The position numbers were made by a program, and so were the translations under genes. A stretch of DNA of 64,000 nucleotides from Bacteriovoracaceae bacterium (GTDB lineage: Bacteria > Bdellovibrionota > Bacteriovoracia > Bacteriovoracales > Bacteriovoracaceae): positions 1-64,000 of the forward strand of contig JAOARC010000012.1 in assembly GCA_025210745.1 (NCBI GenBank), written 5' to 3'. The notes below the pieces were generated by a model. The model ran no database searches, had not been told where the DNA came from, and saw nothing but the letters and a program-made list of their open reading frames with translations. Of this stretch, positions 23,713-31,861 are shown in pieces; the first letter of the stretch is position 1, and each line of letters opens with the position of its first letter.

Positions 23713-24713
23713 ATGAAAAAAATTACATGCTTTAGTACTCACGAATTTGAACAAAAAAACTTAACTCTCATCGCCCAAAAACTTGGTCTTACAATTCAGT
23801 TTATCAAATATAAACTAGATAAACACACTGCCTCTTTTGCAAAAGAATCAGATGCTATTTTATGCTGGGCAAATGATGATCTTAGTAAAGAAACATTAGA
23901 AGTACTTTATCATAATGGCTTAAAATATATTTCATTAAGAACTGCTGGTTTTTCTAATTTAGATATAAAAACAGCACAAGACTTAAAACTAAAAGTATCG
24001 CGAGTTCCTTCCTACTCTCCTCAATCTATTGCTGAACATACTGCTGCTTTACTACTTAGCTTAAACAGAAAAATTATAAAAGCATCAAACAGAGTAAAAG
24101 ATTTCAACTTTAGTCTGGAAGGGTTAGAAGGAATGCAAATTTTCGGAAAGACTGTTGGAATTATAGGGGCAGGACAAATAGGAAAAGCTTTTGCTAATAT
24201 AATGCTAGGCTTTGGTTGCAAGGTTCTTATATATGATCAAAAAATTGATCCGGAACTGGAAAAAATGCAAAATATCACATATACAAATCTTTTAGATATT
24301 TTTAAAAATGTTGATATTTTAAGTCTCCACTGTCCCTTAAATGAACAAACAAAATATATTATAAATAAAGACTCATTAAATCGAATGAAAAAAATATCTT
24401 TATTATTAATACTGGAAGAGGTGGGCTAATTAACACAAAAGATCTCATCGCTCATATGAAATCAAATAAAAAGTGCTCCGTCGCTTTAGATGTTTACGAA
24501 TTTGAAGAAGATATATTTTTTCATGACTTTTCTCAAATAGGTATTGAAGATGATGATCTCATAAGACTACTAAGCTTTCCCAATGTACTTGTTACATCTC
24601 ACCAAGCATTTTTCACAAATGAAGCTTTAAAAAACATGGCACATACGAGCTTACAAAATATAGCTTGCTACCTTGATGGTAAATCTCCCAACAGTAGTAA
24701 TATTATTGTCTAG
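23713..24713 (+). pseudogene. ldhA: D-lactate dehydrogenase split by a one-base frameshift
   Basis: The two parts read as one LdhA-type D-2-hydroxyacid dehydrogenase of about 334 residues. Part one starts at ATG 23713 (MKKITCFSTHEFEQKNL) and has SYSPQSIAEHTAALLLSLNRK and the NAD loop VGIIGAGQIGKAF; it stops at 24429. In the next frame, after an A7 run (24388-24394), it continues with NIFIINTGRGGLINTKDL, VALDVYEFEED, and the catalytic-His segment VTSHQAFFTNEAL, ending at 24713. One extra A would restore a perfect NTGRGG motif. The cause may be a true mutation, slippage or a sequencing error. A functional enzyme would make D-lactate from pyruvate in fermentation. Confidence 0.88.
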
Positions 24714-25090
24714 GCCATTTCAATAATCGAATTTAAAGCATCTATTGATGTAAAAATACCATATAATTCATCATTAGATCCAACCACAAGAGCTGAGCCT
24801 ATTTTTTTATTAGACATATAAAAAACAACATCCTTTAATAAAGCCGACTTTTGAACAGTAAAAGGATCTTCAGTCATAACATCACTGGCCTTTAGATTAG
24901 AGTCTTCTTGTACTTTTTCTAAATCTCTATGTGTAATAATTCCTACAACTTTATTACTTTTAACAATAGGAATATGTCTTATCTCATTTGTTTTCATTTT
25001 CATCTTTACCATAGAAATTGAATCTGTGTCATTTGCCGTAATAGGATCTACACTTGTAAACTCCTCTACCTTTAATGTTTGTATATCCAT
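24710..25090 (-). CDS. CBS-domain protein
   Basis: 126 residues forming a tandem CBS (Bateman) module: SVDPITANDTDSISMVKMKMKTNEIRHIPIVKSNKVVGIITHRDL, then KASDVMTEDPFTVQKSALLKDVVFYMSNKKIGSALVV. CBS pairs bind adenosine nucleotides and report energy state. No catalytic domain is fused. It overlaps the ldhA 3' end by 4 nt, facing it, and pairs with a second CBS gene at 25636; the two flank a globin gene. Confidence 0.9.
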   Translation of the reverse strand: MDIQTLKVEEFTSVDPITANDTDSISMVKMKMKTNEIRHIPIVKSNKVVGIITHRDLEKVQEDSNLKASDVMTEDPFTVQKSALLKDVVFYMSNKKIGSALVVGSNDELYGIFTSIDALNSIIEMA

Positions 25091-25189
25091 TTAAATTCTC
25101 CTTATAAATATAGATTATCCATCTATTAAATAAAAATATATGAGAAAAATCAGTATTTATTAATAAAGAAGTAAGTTATAATGTAATAT

Positions 25190-25639
25190 ATGTTTCAAAA
25201 GAAAAGAAAAAAAAGCTGGCAAGAGAAAGTAAAAGAAGTATTTAACTCATACTATAGATGTGAAATTGATGATGCATTTACAAGGCAGTTTTATAAGAAC
25301 CTTTTTTTCTTAAATCCAAAAATAGAAAAATATTTTGATAAAACAGATTGGATATATCAAAGAAAAGCTTTAGTCCACGCATTGGATAATCTTTTTCATT
25401 TTTTAGATGATCCTGAAAATACTCATAAGAAAAACCAAATTATAAGAATTGCTAAAACTCATTCAAAAAAGAACCTTAATATACATCCTCATGATTATTA
25501 CTATTGGATCGATGCTCTTATTCTTACAATAAAAAAATTTGATAACAAATGGTACAACTCCCTAGAATTTTATTTTAGGGAGTGTTTATTTTTTCCGATA
25601 AGCTTTATTATATCTTTATATCATAAAGAAAAAGACTAA
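25190..25639 (+). CDS. Single-domain globin-like heme protein
   Basis: 149 residues of a globin fold with the right order of landmarks: FYKNLFFLNPKIEKYFDKTDWIYQRKAL (CD-corner Phe49 and distal Gln57), then AKTHSKKNLNIHPHDYYYWIDALI with the proximal His91. The tail WYNSLEFYFREC matches the H-helix. Bacterial single-domain globins bind O2 or NO. It lies between two facing CBS genes and overlaps the stop of one by 4 nt. It is the likely oxygen or NO sensor or scavenger of this locus; the exact class is uncertain. Confidence 0.8.
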   Translation: MFQKKRKKSWQEKVKEVFNSYYRCEIDDAFTRQFYKNLFFLNPKIEKYFDKTDWIYQRKALVHALDNLFHFLDDPENTHKKNQIIRIAKTHSKKNLNIHPHDYYYWIDALILTIKKFDNKWYNSLEFYFRECLFFPISFIISLYHKEKD

Positions 25640-26061
25640 TAGGCTTCACTCAAATAATATTTTAATAAATCAGTTGATGTGATAATACCAACAAGGACAT
25701 CATTTTTTTCAGTGACAGGGACAGCATGAAACTTTCCTTCTGCTAAAATACTTGTTACTTCCTTAACATTTGCACTCAAATCAACAGTTACCGGTTTTCT
25801 TGTCATTGCTTCTCTTACAGAAGATAAATTATCTAAAAGAACATCTGCTTGCTTTGGATCCTGATTATAAAGTTCACCTGAATCGATTCTCATTAAATCA
25901 TTGTAACTTAAAATTCCTATTATCTGATCACCGCTCATTACAGGTAAATGATGAATACCATTATTAGAAAATAATTCCCTTGCCTCTGATAACTTTGTAT
26001 TTAGTGTTATCTTGTGTACATTTTTAGTCATAACATTGTTTACTGATTCATTTCTTTTCAT
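25636..26061 (-). CDS. CBS-domain protein, second copy
   Basis: 141 residues from ATG 26061, with AAGGAG seven bases upstream; an earlier in-frame start at 26094 is less likely. The tandem CBS module is clear: NNVMTKNVHKITLNTKLSEARELFSNNGIHHLPVM, then SVREAMTRKPVTVDLSANVKEVTSIL, HAVPVTEKNDVLVGIITSTDLLKYYL. It is related to but distinct from the 24710 protein. Together with the globin and the beta-CASP nuclease it makes a small stress-type cluster. Confidence 0.9.
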   Translation of the reverse strand: MKRNESVNNVMTKNVHKITLNTKLSEARELFSNNGIHHLPVMSGDQIIGILSYNDLMRIDSGELYNQDPKQADVLLDNLSSVREAMTRKPVTVDLSANVKEVTSILAEGKFHAVPVTEKNDVLVGIITSTDLLKYYLSEAY

Positions 26062-26183
26062 ATCAATACTCCTTACTTTTTTCCAAATTAACATAGGCTT
26101 GAAATAAAAACATGACTATTGTCAGTAATATGAAATGATAGTAATTATATGATATATATTATATTGTAAAAGTAAGGTTTTAT

Positions 26184-27488
26184 ATGAAATTAACTTTTTT
26201 GGGAGCAGCACAAACAGTAACAGGCTCTAAGACATTATTGGAATATCAAGATTTCAAAATCTTAATTGACTGTGGAATGTATCAAGGACAAGAAGATAGT
26301 TTTAACCAAGAACAAGAATCTATTAATTATGCACAAATAGACTATATTTTTATAACACATGCTCACTATGACCACTGCGGTTATCTTCCTGTTGCCATAA
26401 AAAATGGTTTTAATGGTATTATTTATTGTAGTGCTATAACAAAAGATCTCATTAGCATTGTTCTCAATGATGCTTATAAAATTCAATTTAATACAGGACA
26501 AAAGGATGAATCTTTATATTATGATGAAATACATCTGCAACAAGCTCTTGCATGCATTATTACATTAGAAGATGAATTCCAACTAAGTTCTAATATTAGA
26601 GTAAAAGTTTATGATGCTGGTCATATTTTAGGAGCAAAAAGCTTTTTGTTTTCTATTGATAATAAAAAGATATGGTTCTCTGGTGATATAGGAAGAAAAG
26701 ATAATACAATACATATAACGCCTAAAATACCTGAACAAGCAGATATTGCGATAATTGAATCTACCTATGGAGATAGAATTCATCCTTCTCTAGAGCAAAC
26801 TCAAAATATTTTAGAACAAGCCATTTTTGATACAAAAGAAAATAATGGAGTTCTTCTTATTGCAGCTTTTGCAATTGCAAGAACACAAGAAATTATATAC
26901 GAGCTCTATAAAATTTACGATAAAATACATCTACCTATATATATAGATAGTCCTATGGCCATAAATGCTACAAAAGTTTATGAACTCAATTCACATAAAC
27001 TATCTATTACTAAAAACGAATTTGAAAAAGCGTTGTCAAAATGTAAGGTCATAGAATTTCCAAAAGATACTAAAAACTTACAAAAAAAATGCAAACCTTA
27101 TATTCTTATTAGTTCAAGTGGTATGCTTGGTGGAGGAAAAATCCTATCTCACTTCGAAAAGATATATAATAATAAAAAGAATACGATTTTACTTACTGGA
27201 TACCAAGCCCAAAACACACTTGGTTTTAAACTTGAAAATAATATCACTCCTATTATTTTCAAATCAAAGCAAATAAATGTTCAGGCACAAGTAAAAACAA
27301 TTCACGGTTTATCAGCTCATGCTGATAAACTACAATTAGCTGATTATCTTTGCCAAATAAAGGGACTAAATAAAATAATTTTAAATCATGGGCAAAAAAA
27401 CAGCACTCATCAGTTTCAAAGTTTTTTAGAAAAAAAGCTTAATATAAAAACAGATATTGCACTAAGGAATAACTCTTTTGAAATCTAA
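26184..27488 (+). CDS. MBL-fold beta-CASP ribonuclease (YSH1/RNase J-like)
   Basis: 434 residues of the metallo-beta-lactamase / beta-CASP family. The zinc motif ITHAHYDHCG holds His59, His61, Asp63 and His64; DAGHILGAKSFLF and GLSAHADK are the later metal-ligand motifs; KPYILISSSGMLGGG and a C-terminal RMMBL-type segment follow. Relatives process RNA (3'-end cleavage or exonuclease). It is probably cytosolic. Its last 11 nt overlap the ATP-cone/nuclease gene, so the two should act together. Confidence 0.92.
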   Translation: MKLTFLGAAQTVTGSKTLLEYQDFKILIDCGMYQGQEDSFNQEQESINYAQIDYIFITHAHYDHCGYLPVAIKNGFNGIIYCSAITKDLISIVLNDAYKIQFNTGQKDESLYYDEIHLQQALACIITLEDEFQLSSNIRVKVYDAGHILGAKSFLFSIDNKKIWFSGDIGRKDNTIHITPKIPEQADIAIIESTYGDRIHPSLEQTQNILEQAIFDTKENNGVLLIAAFAIARTQEIIYELYKIYDKIHLPIYIDSPMAINATKVYELNSHKLSITKNEFEKALSKCKVIEFPKDTKNLQKKCKPYILISSSGMLGGGKILSHFEKIYNNKKNTILLTGYQAQNTLGFKLENNITPIIFKSKQINVQAQVKTIHGLSAHADKLQLADYLCQIKGLNKIILNHGQKNSTHQFQSFLEKKLNIKTDIALRNNSFEI

Positions 27489-28302
27489 TGAAATTGTTCC
27501 CATATTAATAAAAAAAAGGTCTCGTGCCTTTGAACAATTTGATTTAAATAAATTTAAAAAAAGTATCCTAAAATCTGGCCTCGAAAAAGAAAAACTCACT
27601 CAAGTTATTCATGAAATAGGTAATCCAAAAGACTATTTTTCGACAGCAGAACTTAGTTCTAAAACATATAAGCTTTTGTTGCGACACTCTAAAGCCTATG
27701 CCGCAAATTATAACCTTAAAAAAGCAATACAAAACCTTGGACCAACTGGATATCCTTTTGAAATTCTCTGTGGACAAATTCTTCAGGCTAAAGGATATAA
27801 CACACAAATTTCAGTTATTGTAGAAGGGAAATATGTAAAACATGAAGTTGATGTTATTGCTAAAAGACAGGATAAAATATTATATTGTGAATGTAAGTTT
27901 CATTCCAAATATTCATTTAAAAATGATGTCAAAGTTCCTTTATATATTCACTCAAGATGGATAGATATACAGAATAATATGCCAAATAAAATATCCTATG
28001 CTCTAATATCTAATACTAGCTTCTCTAAAGATGCCATGGCTTATGCAAATGGTGTAGGACTTGAACTCTACTCTCTTTGTAATAAGCATACTAAAAGTAT
28101 ATTAGATCTTATAAAAAAATATAAAGTATATCCCATAACAAGCTTAAAATCTCTTCCATTAAAAAACAAAAAAAATCTTTTAAATAAAGGGATTGTTACG
28201 ATTAAAGAACTTAATAATTCTATGTTAGAAAAAGAATTAATTGAACTAAAAAAAATAAAAAAGATTATGCAAGAAATTACAATCTTAACTAGACCAAATT
28301 AA
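27478..28302 (+). CDS. ATP-cone plus PD-(D/E)XK nuclease-fold protein with HhH tail
   Basis: 274 residues, TTG start inside the preceding gene. Residues about 8-85 form an ATP-cone (IKKRSRAFEQFDLNKFKKSILKSGL, TYKLLLRHSKAYAANYNLKKAI). Residues about 90-200 carry a Mrr-type restriction-endonuclease fold, with PFEILCGQILQAKGY and the catalytic set Asp125 ... Glu138-Cys-Lys140 in HEVDVIAKRQDKILYCECK. The C-terminus (about 225-265) looks like helix-hairpin-helix DNA binding. ATP-cone/endonuclease proteins occur widely but are poorly understood; nucleotide-gated DNA or RNA cleavage is a reasonable inference. Confidence 0.85.
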   Translation: MKSNEIVPILIKKRSRAFEQFDLNKFKKSILKSGLEKEKLTQVIHEIGNPKDYFSTAELSSKTYKLLLRHSKAYAANYNLKKAIQNLGPTGYPFEILCGQILQAKGYNTQISVIVEGKYVKHEVDVIAKRQDKILYCECKFHSKYSFKNDVKVPLYIHSRWIDIQNNMPNKISYALISNTSFSKDAMAYANGVGLELYSLCNKHTKSILDLIKKYKVYPITSLKSLPLKNKKNLLNKGIVTIKELNNSMLEKELIELKKIKKIMQEITILTRPN

Positions 28303-28306
28303 AAAT

Positions 28307-28352
28307 AAGGCCATCTTCACTTTTTAGAGACTTTTAAGATGCAGATGGCCTT
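28307..28352. terminator. Bidirectional terminator
   Basis: A 10-bp stem, AAGGCCATCT with AGATGGCCTT, enclosing a 26-nt loop, with T-rich flanks on both strands. It separates the ATP-cone gene and the facing IHF/HU gene. Confidence 0.7.
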
Positions 28353-28362
28353 TATTTAATAC

Positions 28363-28668
28363 CTAAGCTTCTCTGATAACGTATTTATCTTTTCCTGCAT
28401 CAACCATTTCCTTAAGTTCTTTACCAACTTTAAAGAATGGGACTTTTTTAGGATCGACTTTTACAACCTTACCTGTCTTAGGATTCCTTCCTTCATATGC
28501 TTTGTAATTTCGATTAGCGAATGAACCAAACCCTCTAATTTCAATTCTCTCATCATCAAATAAAGCCTGAATCATTGTATCAAACGTGATATTAACAATT
28601 TTATCTGCTTGCTCCGATGTTAGATTTGCCTGTTTTTCAATTACAGAAATTAAATCCGCTTTTGTCAT
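28363..28668 (-). CDS. IHF/HU family DNA-binding protein
   Basis: 101 residues with the whole family pattern: KADLISVIEKQANLTSEQADKIV, IEIRGFGSFANRNYKAYEGRNPKTGKVVKV, KVPFFKVGKELKEMV. The GRNPKTG arm inserts into the DNA minor groove. The sequence suits the IHF-beta / HU branch but does not separate them. An AAGGAGAAAATAAAATG start context is seen. It acts as a nucleoid protein that bends DNA. Confidence 0.93.
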   Translation of the reverse strand: MTKADLISVIEKQANLTSEQADKIVNITFDTMIQALFDDERIEIRGFGSFANRNYKAYEGRNPKTGKVVKVDPKKVPFFKVGKELKEMVDAGKDKYVIREA

Positions 28669-28864
28669 TTTATTTTCTCCTTAAATAAAGAAATAAATAA
28701 TTTTCAATGCTTATAATATATTATCGGTCTAACTGCCTAAAAACATAAGCCCCTGCAAAATTTTTATGGCGACTTAAGTTGTTAAAACTACATATAAATC
28801 CCCTAACTACTCGTATTTAAGGTGTAAAAGAGCTTAAAATAAAACCGCTATGCTAAGATATTAC

Positions 28865-28892
28865 TAAGGAAATTTTTTCCTCTTTCCGATAT
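28865..28892 (+). promoter_or_regulatory. Sigma-28-like promoter motif
   Basis: TAAG (28865-28868) - 17 nt - CCGATAT (28886-28892) upstream of the lipoprotein start at 28921. It resembles the flagellar sigma-28 consensus TAAA-N16-CCGATAA used for motility genes; similar motifs precede two other lipoprotein genes here. Confidence 0.4.
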
Positions 28893-28920
28893 GAAAAGTA
28901 GGATTAGGGAATTTAGAAAA

Positions 28921-30393
28921 ATGAAAACAATTATCATATTACATTTATTAATTATAAATCTACTTGTTAGCTCATGTAATGAACCACCACAGATGCCTAT
29001 TGTTGATCAAATTGTAGGAGAACGAACAAATGGTATTAGTGATGATGATGACAATGATGTAAAACAAAGGCCTGATGATGCTATTTTCATAAGTTCAGAC
29101 TTTTGTGTTTGTACTCAGGGTAAAGGAAGAAATATTAGTGCTACCTGTGATACAACTTGTGCGGCAAAACAATCTTCAACAGTTACAACACCTCAATTTT
29201 TTATCAATGTTACAACTAGTGCAGAAGTTCAATCTTCAGACTTTCAGGATCTTCAAGGATGGTGTTCTCGAAACTTAACTGATCCTGATACAGGAGAGAG
29301 TCTTGAAGAAGATCAAGCATCTTGTTCTATTGTTTTTAAGGATAGACAAACAAATCAAGTCGTTCATGATATAGTTATCCAAGAAGCATCCATAACAGGA
29401 AATTCTCTTGTGGTAGATATTCCAAGTGTTACCCAAGATAAAAGCTTTTTCTTTGTTATTAGAGAAAATGCTTCTACAAAAGAAAGTGATGTTAAAGATA
29501 TTAGAATACTAACAGAACTTACTGATACAATGTTAGATGCTCCCTTAATGGTACAAGGTTTAACTCAATACGCTTGTCTCAACTCAGAAGTTACAACAGA
29601 TCCAAACAATCAAAATAATCTTTATTATGAAAACACACAAAAAGTTCACTTTTATTATGATGATGCCAATAGACCTGATCCCACGATATCTTCCACAATT
29701 GATGGAGTAAATTGTCATACAACAGCTAATCCAATTAATACAACTCCATTAATCGATCAAAGCCCAGGACAAATAAAAATTTGGCAAAAAACTGATCCAA
29801 GATTTGGATCCGCAAAAGATCCAATAACCAATACACCAACTGGATATATGCATATTGATGAAATAATTAGAGGTATTGCTGAAGAATATGGACAAATTTT
29901 TACAGCAACACCAACTTATTTTAAACAATTTGAATTCTTTGCTGACCCAATAGACGCATCAACCCAAGGTAGTGGGCAAAAGTTAATGGGATATTATATG
30001 AGTGCATGGGAAGATTCTCAAACTCAACTACACTTTTGTCCTACTCATACAAACTATATAAGTAATAATCCTATTTTTAAAGCAATTAGTGAGATCGTTG
30101 ATATCGATACACAAGCTTTATATTTAGCAAAACAACAAGGTAAGGAAGATTATATTTTTGTCACAGAAGGACAAATCTATAATAAAAGATTTTATATTGA
30201 AAATGGACAAGAAATACCTCCAACAGACCAAACAATTAGAGGTAAGCAAATTCAGTTTTACTGGCCACTTAGTGAGGATACTCCTCTAGTAAAAAAACCT
30301 CATCAAGTTGTTTACACAATACAAGCTCCTGATGCTGATAATCCTGCAGATAATCCTCATGATAATAGAATTGGATGCGTCCCTAAATTATAA
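28921..30393 (+). CDS. Lipoprotein of unknown function
   Basis: 490 residues from ATG 28921 (an in-frame start at 28891 adds 10 polar residues and would abut the promoter motif). The signal peptide ends in the lipobox LVSSC, so Cys19 is acylated. The mature protein starts with an acidic linker (GISDDDDNDVKQRPDDA), has Cys-rich stretches (FCVCTQGKGRN, CDTTCAAKQ) and a long beta-rich domain without a recognised family. Probably exposed on the cell surface. The stop overlaps the facing gene by 6 nt. Confidence 0.6.
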   Translation: MKTIIILHLLIINLLVSSCNEPPQMPIVDQIVGERTNGISDDDDNDVKQRPDDAIFISSDFCVCTQGKGRNISATCDTTCAAKQSSTVTTPQFFINVTTSAEVQSSDFQDLQGWCSRNLTDPDTGESLEEDQASCSIVFKDRQTNQVVHDIVIQEASITGNSLVVDIPSVTQDKSFFFVIRENASTKESDVKDIRILTELTDTMLDAPLMVQGLTQYACLNSEVTTDPNNQNNLYYENTQKVHFYYDDANRPDPTISSTIDGVNCHTTANPINTTPLIDQSPGQIKIWQKTDPRFGSAKDPITNTPTGYMHIDEIIRGIAEEYGQIFTATPTYFKQFEFFADPIDASTQGSGQKLMGYYMSAWEDSQTQLHFCPTHTNYISNNPIFKAISEIVDIDTQALYLAKQQGKEDYIFVTEGQIYNKRFYIENGQEIPPTDQTIRGKQIQFYWPLSEDTPLVKKPHQVVYTIQAPDADNPADNPHDNRIGCVPKL

Positions 30394-30954
30394 TAAGTTC
30401 CAAGTCGGTTTTATATTTTCATAGAATATATAAACAAAGCAGGTCACATTAATACTAAAACAGCCAACACCAATAAGAATTTTATTAAAAATCCTTTTGA
30501 ATAATCCTCCCTTAGAATTAATGAGATTTAATATAAAACCAATCACTAAAACAGCAATAACAATAATACCATAAACCTTTAAATCCTCGTCTCTATTGAT
30601 GATCATTAAAAAAGATGGCATTGCTTTTTTGTCTCTTAACCATTTTATAAGAAAATTATATACTTTAGGATTATTACTTAAAAAACTACTCACTATCTTA
30701 TTATGATTTGCTCCAGAATCAATTATGGCCCTTAACTGGCCTTCGCTCATAGAAGAAAAAGGATTATTTTTTATGTGCTTTATAAGATTTTGTTTAACTT
30801 CTTTTGAAATATAATCAGTGAAGATTGAATTTTTAATTTGCGTAAAAGCCAGAGGATCTGCTAAGTCTTTTATAGTTTTATCATACTTTTGTTCAAGATT
30901 CTCTTGCTGAGAAAACCCAGCAAGAGATATTAAAAATAATAAAAGTATTTTCAA
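30388..30954 (-). CDS. Small membrane protein downstream of secF, unknown
   Basis: 188 residues. A signal peptide (MKILLLFLISLAGFSQ) and two late hydrophobic helices (about 129-148 and 158-176) frame a polar helical domain (residues 20-125). The gene starts only 3 nt after the secF stop, so it is the last gene of the sec transcript; a role in export or membrane-protein handling is possible but not shown. No family is recognised. Confidence 0.6.
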   Translation of the reverse strand: MKILLLFLISLAGFSQQENLEQKYDKTIKDLADPLAFTQIKNSIFTDYISKEVKQNLIKHIKNNPFSSMSEGQLRAIIDSGANHNKIVSSFLSNNPKVYNFLIKWLRDKKAMPSFLMIINRDEDLKVYGIIVIAVLVIGFILNLINSKGGLFKRIFNKILIGVGCFSINVTCFVYIFYENIKPTWNLL

Positions 30955-30957
30955 AAC

Positions 30958-31845
30958 TTAGTTTTTCTTGAACTTATCAAAGAAAAGAATTGTTGGAGCG
31001 GCAACATATAAAGATGAATAAGTTCCAATTAAAACCCCAAGACAAATAACAAAGAAAAAGTCATGAATAACTCCACCACCCATCATAAACATAATAAATG
31101 CAACGATAAATGTTGTAATTGATGTTAGTATTGTTCTTGTTAGTGTCTCATTTAGAGCTTTATTAATTTTGTCCTTAAGAGAACTTCCCGCAGATCTTTC
31201 CTCATGTTCACGTACTCTATCATAAACAACAACAGTATCGTTAACAGAATAACCAATAACAGCTAAAAGAGCTCCTACGATTTGTAGAGAAAACTCTTTA
31301 TCTAATAGACAAAAAATACCTACAATAATAACAACATCATGAATTAAGGCTACAATCGCTCCAGGAGAATACTTATAATCAAACCTTAACGCTATATAAA
31401 TCATAATCATAAGTAATGCCCAAATCATGGCCTGAAACCCAGAAATTCTTAATTGTTCACCTGCTTTTGGTCCAACGATATCTGTTTTTAAAATATCTGG
31501 ATTTTGATTAGCAAAATCAGTTTTTAGCATTGTTGTAATTTTATCAGTAACTTTGTTTAAATCTTTTTCAGAAGCACTAACTTTTATTAGATATTCACTA
31601 TTACTAGCTTCGCCAATTGACTGAACTTGTGATGATTTAAAGTTATGGCTTTTTAAAGAAGTTCGTAAATCATTAAGATTTACTGTTTTGCCAAATTTTA
31701 CTTGGACTTCTGCTCCACCTTTAAAATCAACTCCATAGTTAAGCCCCTTAGAAGCAAAAAGGTAAATAGAAGCTAAAACAAATATTAGTGAAAAAATAGT
31801 TGTTATAGGAAATTTTCCAACAAAATTAAAATTATATTTACTCAT
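30958..31845 (-). CDS. secF: Protein translocase subunit SecF
   Basis: 295 residues. The SecF order is clear: FNFVGKFPITTIFSLIFVLASIYL (TM1), GVDFKGGAEVQVKF, a periplasmic domain, GPKAGEQL, and six membrane segments with ALRFDYKYSPGAIVALIHDVVIIVG and GYSVNDTVVVYDRVRE. With SecD it uses the proton motive force to pull proteins across the inner membrane. Length and motifs are normal. It is 16 nt downstream of secD. Confidence 0.97.
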   Translation of the reverse strand: MSKYNFNFVGKFPITTIFSLIFVLASIYLFASKGLNYGVDFKGGAEVQVKFGKTVNLNDLRTSLKSHNFKSSQVQSIGEASNSEYLIKVSASEKDLNKVTDKITTMLKTDFANQNPDILKTDIVGPKAGEQLRISGFQAMIWALLMIMIYIALRFDYKYSPGAIVALIHDVVIIVGIFCLLDKEFSLQIVGALLAVIGYSVNDTVVVYDRVREHEERSAGSSLKDKINKALNETLTRTILTSITTFIVAFIMFMMGGGVIHDFFFVICLGVLIGTYSSLYVAAPTILFFDKFKKN

Positions 31846-31861
31846 TATATTTTCCTTTTAA

